Positions 46,647 to 57,706 of a DNA stretch of 64,000 nucleotides are shown one piece after another. Numbering within the stretch: the stretch's first letter is position 1; each line of letters begins with the position of its first letter. The translations under genes were made by a program, and so were the position numbers. Source of the stretch: Atherinomorus stipes. Lineage: Eukaryota; Chordata; Actinopteri; Atheriniformes; Atherinidae. The DNA is taken from positions 1 to 64,000 of the forward strand of contig JALJCO010001321.1 of NCBI GenBank assembly GCA_023101725.1, given 5' to 3'. The notes under the pieces are model-generated. The model was not told the DNA's origin, did not search any database, and saw only the letters and a program-made list of their open reading frames with translations.

Positions 46647-48032
46647 ACAATGGCCCTCATTTATCAAACGATCGTAGAAATGATCGCAAATCTGATCGTA
46701 AAAATGGTCATACGATTGGACCCACGTATGATTTATTAAAACGTTTGTATCGGTTCAATCTCGTCGTACGAACAAAAGAGTCTTGATAAATACCACAGCT
46801 GAAATCCATCGTCATTTAAATGTCACGCCCACGGTTACGCCCTTTAACATGCATGATTATGAGGCTTCGCCCAGCGAGGTTGAACCATGGAAAGGAGAGA
46901 TTCTGCCAAAAAAGAAACTTTTGGGGGGATCAAGACAGAATTCCTCATTTGTGAGGTGGGAAGAATTAAAGAGGTGCTGTTTGGCAGCTTAAAAACCGAA
47001 GTCAGAGACGTGCACAAAAACGTTGCATGGAAGAGGATCAGTCAGCCTCACCGGTGTTGAACAACCTGCTGAGATATTAATAAAAGTCTCAATCTAGGCC
47101 TGGCTTATATGTATTTTTCATTTTATTAGTTATTAAATTTAATAAAAGCCCATATCCGATGGCAATGTCACAATTCTTTTGCCAGTGGGTCAAGAAAAAG
47201 TGGATCAATATGACAGATAAAAGATAACTTGCATTAGCAAAGCTAAGGAACAGTCTACTGACTGAGCACTTATAACTTTAAAGAATAGATTACTGATTAG
47301 AAATGACGGATAAGCTGCTGTCTCCTCCATATATCACAGTGGGGGCTCCAGGGCGGCGCATCTTCTCCACTGACTGCGCATAAAAACTCTCCATAAGCCG
47401 TCCGAGTGATGTGCAGCACTGCACAGGACAGGATTGTATTGTAGATTTTCTCTGAGTCTAAAGCAGCGTTTCATCCCGCCGGATCCGAGTCGGACCGTCC
47501 GACACCCACCTGCCTTCCTGCAGCCCGAAGCAGCGCTCCACCTGGGCACCTGCGCGTGTGTGAGTACTGATGCCTTCCTCCGCCCCTATGTGGCAGTTTT
47601 ACCAGCGGGGTGAGGAGATGCACGAAGAGTGCAAAACATTTGTCTCCTAGAACTATATGTTAATGATTTTAATAATTTGTTGAGATAAATGGAGGAATTA
47701 AATTCAGTCACAGCTATTTTAGTCATTTAGGGAATACATTCACTTTTTTTTCCTTTTCCTTTTTCTTTACAAATGGGTTCATTCTTGCTGGATATGTGAA
47801 TACCTATGTTTAAATGACAGTTTGTGGTTTGGTTGATAAATATTTTCATGTTCTGCTGCTTTGCGCTGCAAACCCTCACTGACTCAAACTTGCGTACACG
47901 AACTCAGAGCTGTCGTGAGTTTTGATCATATCCTACGATCACGTCCAAATTGATAAATGCCGAGTCTTGCGTGGAAATGGTCGTATGCACAGATTTTCGT
48001 CGTACGATCGTTTGATAAATGAGGGCCATTGT
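46647..48032 (+). mobile_element. Harbinger-type transposon remnant
   Basis: The ends ACAATGGCCCTCATTTATCA continuing to ACGATCGTA are inverted at the right, perfect over 30 bp. A second tier of GATCGTA/TACGATC words follows inward. The GGCCCTCATTTATCAA end is typical of fish PIF/Harbinger elements. From about 46935 a frame reads EVGRIKEVLFGSLKTEV, like the Myb/SANT-type helper protein of Harbinger elements, but it is short and broken. No nuclease gene. The target duplication is unclear. Confidence 0.7.
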
Positions 48033-48246
48033 GTTTCACTTTACGATACCAAGTCACACACAGAAGAAATTGGAAATCAGAAGCATAAAGGTAAAATCAA
48101 GCATTTGGAACATTGTTGTATGTGTGCTTACAGCATATTCACACAAGTCTCTGAAATGACGCTGGTGTGCACCAATCATGACCTCAAAAGTTTGTTGCCC
48201 TTCCTTTGTCCTTTAAGAACAACTTGATTTCAATTCGTTGTTGAAC

Positions 48247-48417
48247 CTGATGTGGCAGTTGACGGTCCTGTCACTATGCCTCCGACTGATCATGTGCGCT
48301 GGCTGCTTGGCCACAGGGATGTCCCTTTGGCTGAATGGTCAGCGTGCATGACTTTCACCCGGGAGTCTGGGGTTCAAAGCCCGCCCGGGCCCTCCATTGT
48401 GTACCTTGCCACACTAG
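48247..48417 (+). mobile_element. tRNA-like SINE with short inverted ends, copy 1
   Basis: A box TGGCTGAATGGTCAG and B box GGTTCAAAGCC are spaced as in tRNA, with CCCGGG arms. The outer ends are CTGATGTGGCAG and TGCCACACTAG. The same unit recurs at 52075-52244. Confidence 0.65.
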
Positions 48418-48665
48418 CTTTAATTGGAAGAAAGTTTAGATGAAAAAAAAAAACTTGCTTATGAAAAGCTCATTTTCATGTTTATTGTATGTTTGACATT
48501 ATTTTCCCAGGTGGCTGGTTAACGAATTTACCATATTAATTAATTGCATTTGTGTTTTTTCCACCTATAAAGTGACAACATTCATTGGCATACAAGTTAC
48601 ATACATTTAAACATAAAACAAATGTCTCTTTTTCAAGAAGAGATTGTTTCCCACAATCTCTAAAC

Positions 48666-49167
48666 CAGAGGTGTCCAATTTTTTTTTAAAATGGAGGGCC
48701 GAAATTGACTTGGGGTGGATGATCGTGCATGGGCCAAAACTAAAAATTCATGTTGCAGTGTGACGTTGTCCTTCTCTTTGACAACAGCTGTCATTAATCG
48801 CCACTCCACAGCAGGTAATCAGCTGATTTCAGGTGGTGCTGAAGAGCGTTTATGTTAGCAGCTAGCAGCTACCGGCTTTGGCGTCAATGCCTGCGGCAAA
48901 TCCAAATCACATACTGTGGAGAGTGCGCTCTTGCAGCGGATTCTGGTGTGACCAGAGAGCCCATACTAAAAAATGAAGCCACTTTCACTCTCCAGAGTTT
49001 CTGGCATGTTTTAACTGAGGTCCTACACACGTTTTAACATGAAAAAGTGGGATTGCCAGGGGATAACACGTTTAAAATAAAATAAAATAAAAAAGAACGG
49101 ACGGTGGGCCAAAAGTAATCACTTGCGGGCCGACTTTGGCCCCTAGGCCCCAAATTGGACAGCCCTG
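48666..49167. mobile_element. hAT-type element (502 bp)
   Basis: The ends CAGAGGTGTCCAATTT and (complement) CAGGGCTGTCCAATTT are followed by GGGCC words. The 8-bp duplication CTCTAAAC is perfect (48658-48665 and 49168-49175). No transposase. Confidence 0.9.
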
Positions 49168-49175
49168 CTCTAAAC

Positions 49176-50559
49176 CATAATAGCTGCTCTCATGACAAAC
49201 AGACTGAAATAAACTAGCACTATCCTGGTAAGAGAATCAGTGCCAAGAGCTCTAAAGTTAGAGTGGCTTCTTGTAATAACCCAACACCTCACTAAGGCAC
49301 TTCTCTCTTTTTCACCTATCTATAATTATAATACACTGGACTATTTAAAGACTGTTAATTATGTGTTTTATATGATAACTGTTACCATAGACAGGCTGAG
49401 TGGAATGCATCCCCACCTGTTTCCACGCTGACTGTCAGCTGTGACTATCAGATGGGGGTATGTGAACTGGCTGGTGAGGCTTTAGTATCCTTGTTGAACT
49501 TGTGTTGTTGTAGTGCAGACTGAGCGTCTTTCAATTAAAACAGCATTTATTTTTGAACCACATATTGCCTTTAGCCATTCTTGATTTTTTTCTCTGAATT
49601 TTTTTTTGTATTTTCAGTATTGCAACATTTCTTTTGCAATGGCGTCCATCCTCGCAAAGTGTCAACACACTTCATTACATGTGGTAGAGCTGACGACTTA
49701 GAGCAGAAACTGCAGTGAGAAACGTCATTAACATCTGTTTGTGGTCCACGCAGCAAGGTTAAAGGCTATGTGAAAACAAAACAACACTGACGAGGCTAAC
49801 AACTGCAAAGTCTGGAGCAGTGACCAAACATGGGTTCCCATGACTGTCATCCCCCTCCCTCTCTCCAAAGCTACCCTCCTTCTTCCCTGTTGTTTTCCTT
49901 CTTCCCTACTTCCCCCTCACTATCCATCATTAAATCTCACCCCGTCTGTGTCTTTACCTTCTTCTCCTGTCTTTTTCTACCTACAAACTGTCAAATCACT
50001 TTTGCCTCCCTCTCATTTTCACTCCCTCTGCTGTTTTTTTTCTTTTATGACCTCCCCCTTGTTCCTCAGTCAGCATTACTTCTCTTTTAAAAGAGGAAGG
50101 TTATTCTAATAGCTGGGTGGTGAAAAGAGAACTTCTAAGACTTTCTGTGCCAGAGAATAGTTTCTCTACCAAAGTACCTCAAAACAAGATATTAAAATGA
50201 TACAGCTTTGTGCCTTTTCTCTTCTAGTTAACTATTACTCCTGGCCATCCCATGATAGAAGGGAGAAACTGGAATTACAGGGATGCTTGGGATGGCTTTT
50301 GTGCAGAGTTTCTACAACAATGTGAGGTTTTAACAACCGTGCAGCTTCTATGTAATTTGGTTGTTAACATCAGAGATTTTTGACATTGCCCAAACTTGAC
50401 AAATAGTAGCTTTGATGCTTACCAACAGGATGTTTGAAATCTTGTTGTTTATCCCTGATAAAAATGGAAAGAATCATGGAACAGAGACTTTGTATTTATG
50501 CTGATGAACATGAAATGTTTGTGTATTTTTTCATGCTGGCCTGCAGTTTTCAAAGGAGC
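49176..50559. other. Unannotated stretch with pyrimidine-rich part
   Basis: 49850-50080 is C/T-rich on the + strand, giving low-complexity open frames. No gene recognised. Confidence 0.4.
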
Positions 50560-50563
50560 TTAA

Positions 50564-51193
50564 AGCCAGAGTTGGTAATCCTGTTCAACTGGGTGAAATG
50601 CTCCTTCCATCCTGACAGTAGTCAATACATCATGTATTCATAAAAAGGAAGGAAAAAAGTCAGACCTCTGTGAGAGCTGCAGGTCAGAAGCTGACCAATC
50701 CCTACCATTCGCACCAAAAGGCAGGAATTGGTCATTCTCAGCGTATAGAAAGAACAAATCGATGCCTTTATGTCTCATCTCTGTCCCTCCGCTCTTCCCG
50801 TGCCCACGTGAACTGCTTTGTGCGCCGCTTACTGTAAACAAATATAGCCTAGCTAACAGACTGCTAACTGCTGCTGTGCCAAAAAAAAGGCATACACGTA
50901 AACAAAACAAAACAACAGATAAGGATCAAGTCCTGGAGCCACTGACATTTGCAGTGTGTGGACTTTTTACACTGCAGAAGCAGTTGGAGGTGAGTGGATT
51001 AAAGCTTATAGAAACGTGGTTCGTTAGCTGTTTACTAGCAAGCTAACGAGCTATCCACACGGCTGTTATTGGTGAACCTGCTTGTATAAAATCGGTGCAC
51101 CCATCCCTGCGCTCTGAAGGCGTGGTTTTGGGCGGTAATTTTTTCTTCTAAAAGCTTGTCTGAAACATTTTTCCAACATTGCCAACCCTAGTT
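50564..51193. mobile_element. Degraded TTAA-type MITE
   Basis: The left end after TTAA (50560-50563) is AGCCAGAGTTGGTAATCCTG. The complement of the right end is AACTAGGGTTGGCAATGTTG. The right TTAA has decayed to TCTAA. Confidence 0.5.
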
Positions 51194-52074
51194 CTAATGT
51201 AATTTTATACAATGGCAGGTTCTTGTATCAAACACATTTTGTCACGGGGGTAGGACTTGAAACCCAGTACTCTTAAAAAAAAAAAGTTGGGTGCAATTTT
51301 TGATTGAAATGTTTCAACACAACCTGTGATGTTTTCTTTACTTTTACTAAGTAGTTTGTATTGAGTCATTCAGCAATGAAAGCCCCCAAATCCACTGATG
51401 CTTCAAAGTGAGCCATTCTCTCAGTCTTTTGTCCTTAAAATGTAGATTTTTTTCACTTTAATGTAATGTTATTTCAGAACTACAGTATTAGAGGGACATA
51501 TTGAATTAAATTTTCATGGTTAGGTCATATTTTAAAGTGAGAGTAAGTTTTTCCTTAATTTAAGCATGTCATTGCTGCCTTTTTGTTGAATGAATCTCCC
51601 TTTATTCAATATTTTATTCTTGTATTTCTCGCATTTTGTGCCAATATAGATATGTGAGGCACAGATACATGTTTGCTTGAAACCGTAATTTTTGGTTTGA
51701 CTTCTGGAACAACTGGTTCAGGTGTTAGTGTACAGTTATGATAGCAGCGTCATAAAACTGACCAAGGATGCAGTTACTTCATTTGTCTATTTCTTGACAG
51801 GAAAGTTAGAGTTTAATAGTTACATCAGTGGTCAAAATGTTTCAAGTTCTGTATGAAATGGCAAGAATGCTCCTATACAGTACCTTTTTAGAAATTGAGT
51901 CAAACATCAACAGTGATTTCAATCAAGAGAAATAATGTGATGTTAACATTTTATGATTTCTACAGATGTTCCAGAGTAATGTGATTAGTTTTCTCCACTA
52001 TTTGCTATAGTTTTCATAGTATGTCATGAAAAAAGATACATGGTGATGTCAGAGTGCTCAGTTTTCCTGTATAC
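51194..52074. other. Unannotated stretch
   Basis: AT-rich, nothing recognised. Confidence 0.4.
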
Positions 52075-52244
52075 CTAGTGTGACAGTGTGGCGTCCTGTC
52101 ACTATGCCCTCCTAGATCATACAACCTGGCTACTTGGCCACAGGGATGTCTCTTTGGCTGAATGGTCAGCATGCATGACTCTCACCTGGGAGTCTGGGGA
52201 TCAAATCCTGCCCAGGCCCTCTGTTGTGTATCTTGCCACACTAG
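52075..52244 (+). mobile_element. tRNA-like SINE with short inverted ends, copy 2
   Basis: Parallels 48247-48417 along its whole length (GTCCTGTCACTATGCC, TTGGCCACAGGGATGTC, TGGCTGAATGGTCAGC). The ends are CTAGTGTGACAG and TGCCACACTAG. The B box is GGATCAAATCC. Confidence 0.65.
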
Positions 52245-52268
52245 GGTTACACAGAAAGAAGAAAAATA

Positions 52269-52770
52269 CAGTTGTCCTCAAAATTATTCATACCCTCCAA
52301 TAAAAAAGTCTAAATTCACAAAAGTAATTCAAATAACAAGAAACTAATAAAAATTCACAAAATTCTAATTTAGTAAAATGAGATATTGCTTTAGAATTGT
52401 GGTTGGAGATAATCATTTAAAAAACAAACAAAACTGTCACAGACACATTAGCGCATGGACCAAAATGCCTGTCAACAGGTGCAGAAGTCTTTTTGAACAT
52501 TACAGAAAACACCTGATTGCAGTGATCGCCTCAAAGTGTTGCTCAACAAAAATATTAGCTTCGGGGCCCCATCATGTTTATTTACATTTTTTTTTTTTTT
52601 TGTTTGTTTGTTTTTAATATTTCTTTCAAACCACTATTCATAATAATTGTCATGATTTTCAAAGAATTTTTATTTATTATTACTTTTGTCAATTTTAAAT
52701 TATCTCACTGACAGCTGATTTTTTTCCCCCTTCTTTAATTGTAGGGTATGAATAATTTTGAAGACGACTG
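52269..52770. mobile_element. Tc1/mariner-type MITE (502 bp)
   Basis: The ends CAGTTGTCCTCAAAATTATT and (complement) CAGTCGTCTTCAAAATTATT are followed by CATACCCT. TA flanks both sides (52267-52268, 52771-52772). No transposase. Confidence 0.85.
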
Positions 52771-52772
52771 TA

Positions 52773-55632
52773 ATACGAAATTAAATGGCTCTTCTAAAGA
52801 CAGTGTACAGGTAAGTGTCTCAAAGCTAGACAGTACAATATGAAATACGCTGGCTTCTTTGCAATGTTACGTCCTGGGACACCACTTAGACTATATTACT
52901 GGAAAGTTGTCCCTCTGCATACAGACACACACACAGTGTGTGCATGTGTGTTGAGTATAGGTTGCAACTCCAACATCTCTGGAGAAAAGTGCTTTTAGGA
53001 TATAAGAACACACACAAATGACGTCACCAATGATGGTATTACCAGTTGAACTGAATTCCCACAGAATCAGGGGGCAGCTACACGGAGCAGTTCAGAGAAA
53101 CTAGAATTGTGAAAAAGCATGGATGCTATTTGCCTCTTCCTTTAACGTTCCTGGCTCAGACCCAAACCCTGAATCTGACTGCCTCCCATGGGGAGAGTAA
53201 CTCCAGGCTTGAATTCCTTTGTGTTATTTTGTGTTTTCCTTTCTGCCGCAACTTTTTTTTTTTTTCCCTGAGACGCAATCTGTGCACCGGCGGTCGTCAT
53301 TAAAGGACCTTAACCAGTTACAACAATGATAAACACTGTGTGGCGAGCTAATGTGCGGTATACGAGCACAAGCTGTACTTTCTGCCTGCTGTAGACTTTG
53401 TAAACATGCACACATCAGCACTCTTTCCACTTTGTTTTTCTCTTGTTTACATACCTTTAAAGTTTAGGAGGGACTGAAGGCGAGAGGAGAGGGCTGTACA
53501 CAGAAAAAAGTCATTTCCGCTGTGTTGGGGAGGTCTGTGAAGGGTCAAGCCTTCCACAGGCCTGGCTGTGTGAATCATATAAACACTGACTCCCGCTTCA
53601 TGCTCTCACAGCAGGATCCACACTTAGCCCATTACGCACCACTTTGTGATGTACAGAAGTGTTTTGTAGTTGTTATAATGAGTGTTATGTGCTCTAACAG
53701 GAACATCCTGCAACAGGTATACATTCTTGAATTTTTTACCGAAGACTATCTGATAATATCATATAAGAAACCCCCGCATGAACTACAGAAGATATCATTT
53801 AAAGATTTTACCAGTTGAGTCATATTTACCATCATGACGAACCTGACTTTTAAGGCAAAATGTAGAAACAACTCTTTTAGTTTTTTTTTTTTAATTTTCT
53901 CTGAGTCATATATAGCATGCAGCCTGGTGAAGCTTTTGTTGTTTTTTTTTTGTGTGTTTGATTGAATAGACAATTAGAATGAGGTATTCATTTTAGTGTA
54001 TTGATTTCTTCCCATGAGAAACTCCCACCTTAGTGTTTCATTGTAAAACAGCAGATCAAACATAGCTGTCTAGGGTCAGGATTGCTGTGTTTGTTTTATC
54101 GCACTCCTGTCAAAATCTGTTCCTCTTTCTCACACAGACACACACTTACTGGAACAAACGCACACAACACAAGATGACTCTGATCCCACAGCCCAGCTGA
54201 CCTTGATGACTGTTGCAGCCACTGATTGCTGCTACACACTGTAGATTGTCTTCAGCGGTCGAAAGTTTGAATATTTGAAGGTCTCATCGTTCTTTTAAAA
54301 GGGCACATTTCTTGATTTTGTGAGTGGGCTCCTAAATAAAACTTTCTTTCCAGTTTGTCATCACAAACCTTTCACAGAATCACCACTTAAAACTGTAAAG
54401 TTTAATATCACCAGTCTTCTTTCCTTTTACAAGTTGTTAAAGGTCAACCCATCAGGAAATTACTAAACTGTGTAGAATTTATGACTCCTTCTTTGTTTTG
54501 ATATATAATATGCAACGACTTTTCCATGAAACATTTTTTTAGACGGACACAATTAATCCAAATCATGCAAACTTGCACAGTAAAGCACAGATAACTGACT
54601 ACAACACTTTTACACTAACTAAAAGAAAACAAAAATTGCAAACTGGTCTACATTTTTTCTGTTAAATGAACTTATTATTTCATTTTTTTCCTTGTATTTT
54701 GTAGTTTTATGATATCCAGGCAGTGCTGATGCATGTCCCGACTTGTCTATTTTAGACTCTTCGGTTTCAGTCATGACGGCATCTGTAAGCAGGCTGATGC
54801 AGCCACATAAAACAAATCTCATGCATGTATTTAAATAAAACCATTCATGTGCATGTGTTTGTTCTTTATGATGTGGTTTATTAATGTCTGTGTAGCTGCG
54901 TTTGTGTATGGGTGATACCAGTGGATATGCTTATCTTTCAGCGTTACTGAGAGCTGCTGAAAAGGATGCCAGTTTCATGTTTCAGTGTGTTAATGAACCC
55001 TCACCACAGACCTGCACTTGAATTTAGTGTCTCTCTATCCACAGCACATTTACAGCTTAGTTGACAGGAGGAAGTATTTGGTTAGTGGTACACCTGCACC
55101 AACTTTCCCAAGACTGTGTATAAATAAATGTGCTCAAAATGGAAATGCAAACTTGCAGACTGTTCTATATATAAAATGAAATGTGACAGGTGGGAGAACT
55201 TTCATATTACAGCTGGTGTGACGATGTTCAAAAGAGAAGCAGGTGAAATAAGTGCAATGACACCTCACTTTTATCATGTGGTATAAATGTGTGGACTTTG
55301 AACAGTGAATCAGCTGGTTAGTAACAGTGCAATCTAGCAATGTATAGCCAAATAGGATATAGTACAAAAAGTATTCCTTTTATACAGTTCAGGCTATGAA
55401 ACTCTTACATGGCAATGCAGCTTTTTATTAAGCAGAACTTATGAATGACAAACAAGAAATGTTTAAAAAGTTTTTAAAAAGTCCATATGAATAAAAGAAA
55501 CAACAAACAATTATTTTACTATTTGCTTGATTATGTACAGCACTTTGTTGCCACTGTAGTTTTAAATACTGCTTTATACTGTAAATAAAGCTGATTTGAG
55601 TATAAATTTCATCTTACAATAATATGTAAAAC
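52773..55632. other. Unannotated, intron- or intergenic-like
   Basis: A consensus donor (TACAG followed by GTAAGT) is at 52812. No paired coding exon is evident. Several T runs (53251-53265, 53881-53893). Confidence 0.4.
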
Positions 55633-55872
55633 TAGAAAAGTACTCGGAGAGGATAGATCTCCGCCAAGCAGCTCTCGCAACGATAAAGAATCCTTCAGAA
55701 ACATTCCTGGATCCAGAAGGTGATCCGGATCACCACCAAAATTGAATGGTTTCATTCTTGGGCCGAGGCACACGGCTGGTGAAAATTTCAGGTCAATCCG
55801 TCCAGTAGTTTTTCCTTAAAGTTGCTGATAAACAGAGAAACCGAAAGCATTACCTCCTTGGCGGAGGTAATA
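55633..55872. repeat. Interspersed repeat ending TTACCTCC...GGAGGTAA
   Basis: Contains GGATCCAGAAGGTGATCCGG, TCAGGTCAATCCGTCCAGTA and a terminal palindrome ATTACCTCC-TTGGCGGAGGTAAT. I recognise this as a widespread fish repeat, possibly an RTE-related 3' end or SINE. The family is not certain. Confidence 0.5.
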
Positions 55873-56369
55873 ACCACATGGAAGCTCATAAAGTGATGAA
55901 TTTATCTGCTGGCATAAGAGAAACTGTGTACATCTCAGATCTTTCCTTCTCTTAGTGAACAAAACAATTCATGCACTGTACAAGAATTTATTCTAAGAAA
56001 CACTGTTGACTTATTACAGAAGAGTTTTTATATAAAAAAAAACCCCAAACAAACCACACACCAGTGTAACAATCCATTGGCAAATTATGAAATGTCAGCG
56101 TCCCCTGCAGCTACAGTTCACCGTTCACATGGCCTGAAAAGAATTGCAATCCGTTGCAATCCATTGATTGTAAAATATGCAAGCTGTACCCATGTAGGTT
56201 TTTCTACTCTCTTTTGTAACTACAATCTGCAGAGGCATTATTGAGCAATTTCTCAGTTATGTTCTTATAAATGCAAAGAGTTAGGATTTTCTATCATCTA
56301 TTGAACATAAAAGACAAAGAATCCAAAGATTCTAAGATTTTAGGGACATCTCTGCTTAAGCAACATGGT

Positions 56370-57130
56370 TGAAAATCAGTATTGGATGTCCAGACCAGGT
56401 TTGGATCTTCAGCCCCTCATCGCAGCAGTGCATTAAAACAGGTATGATTTTGTCATGGAAATCACTGTAAGGGCTCAGGAAAGCTTCCTGAAATCACTGT
56501 GAACACATTGTGCCATTCACAAAAGTTCTGTGAGCATGATCTGGAGACATCACCGTCTTTTTTCAACCACAGCTTGTTTAGAATGGACTGAGGGAAGGTT
56601 TGAGGGAAAAACTGTTTTGTGGCCAGAAGATTTGAAACTTCCCATTCTTTTAGGAAATCCTGAATACCACATCATCCAGATTAAAGGAAAGGGTGTATTT
56701 TATGTGGCTTGCATACTATTGGTGCCAACTTTAGAAGTTTGCATCTGGTTTAAGGAGCATTAGAGTGTTGATGGAACTGGTAACTGTGGAAAGGCTAAAA
56801 GATACAGGTCTTAGAGTAGCATCCTCCCATCCAGATGACATATTTATCAGGCAAGGTCTTGCATATTTCATCAAGTAAATGCTAAACCACATACTGCTTA
56901 ATAGTAAAGAGTCCAGGAGTCTGACTGGCATGCTCTTAGTCCAGACATTTCACCAGCCGTAAATATGTGGAGCATCAAAGCAACTTAGAGGAACTAAGAC
57001 TGCAGCTGTAAAAATGGCCCATCCCAACTTTTTAAATTTGCTGCCTGCAACCAATACAGATTTAAAATATAAAAAAAACTTCAGTCTATGTTGACAGTAG
57101 TTCAAGACAAGCATTTGGAAGATTAAAGCC
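56370..57130 (+). pseudogene. Old Tc1-like transposase relic
   Basis: Fragments include RLFSTTACLEWTEGRFEGK and TVLW (56555-56625, first catalytic region). Degraded FQ.DNAKPHT-type (GCTAAACCACATACTGC at 56881), SPDLSP.EN-type (AGTCCAGACATTTCACCAGC) and a GCCCATCCCAACTTTTT 3' end (57018) follow in the order seen in Tc1-like elements. Many lesions. Terminal repeats are not recognised. Confidence 0.6.
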
Positions 57131-57345
57131 TGAAATTTCCCCCCAGAAAGAGAAGGATGAATGTAACTGCCAGAAAGCTCCGTCCAGATGCTGTAAGGTT
57201 GACGCACCATGCGGAAAAGGGTGCCATGTTAGCTATAAAACAGGTCAATGTCAGAACTGTAGATCAACATGTGTGTGAAGGAGAAGATAAGTTTATAAGT
57301 TTACTTGCTTAAGGTTTTTTTTTTTTTTTTGCATTTTTTTTGCAG

Positions 57346-57706
57346 GTGCAGTCTGTGTCGGGGACGCGCGTGGCTGCGCGCCCCACCTCCGGACTGTACC
57401 TCCCACTTCCCAGCTTGTTTAAGTTCTCGCCTCCTTCACCTCAATGAGCGCTATTGTTGAAAATCTGTGCGCCCTAAACGCCGGCGGACCTGAGTCCAAG
57501 CAGAGCGAGTGCGCTGCACTGATACACCTTTTACTTCAAACTTTGCGTGGACGCTAACTCAGCTGTGCATTCCTGGAGGAAGGTTTTTTTCTCCCCTTAC
57601 TATATATTTTTAAATTTCACGTTTTGCATCTGCAGGAAAAATAAAAATCCCTGGTGCATTGGCTGGTCGAACTTACTCCGCCTGAACTCTGGATTACTTT
57701 ACCAAG
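57346..57706 (+). promoter_or_regulatory. GC-rich exon, probable 5' untranslated exon or promoter region
   Basis: It ends at ACCAAG followed by the donor GTAAGC (57707). The left part is CpG-rich (GGGGACGCGCGTGGCTGCGCG). A long T tract with TTTTGCAG at 57338-57345 could be an acceptor, so it may be an internal exon. Alternatively transcription starts inside it. All long frames stop, so it is likely untranslated. The gene would continue to the right of the window. Confidence 0.45.
57444..57557 (+). other. Possible upstream ORF (37 codons)
   Basis: ATG at 57444 in the context TCACCTCAATGA, stop TAA at 57555. It encodes a cysteine-containing MSAIVENLCALNAGG start with no known family. If the exon is transcribed it would be an upstream ORF. 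Confidence 0.25.

Noticed and set aside
48321..48400. tRNA gene
   Set aside because: A and B boxes are present, but the unit is repeated with conserved non-tRNA flanks and the cloverleaf is incomplete, so it is a SINE-type element. The same reasoning applies to 14430-14493 and 43510-43590.
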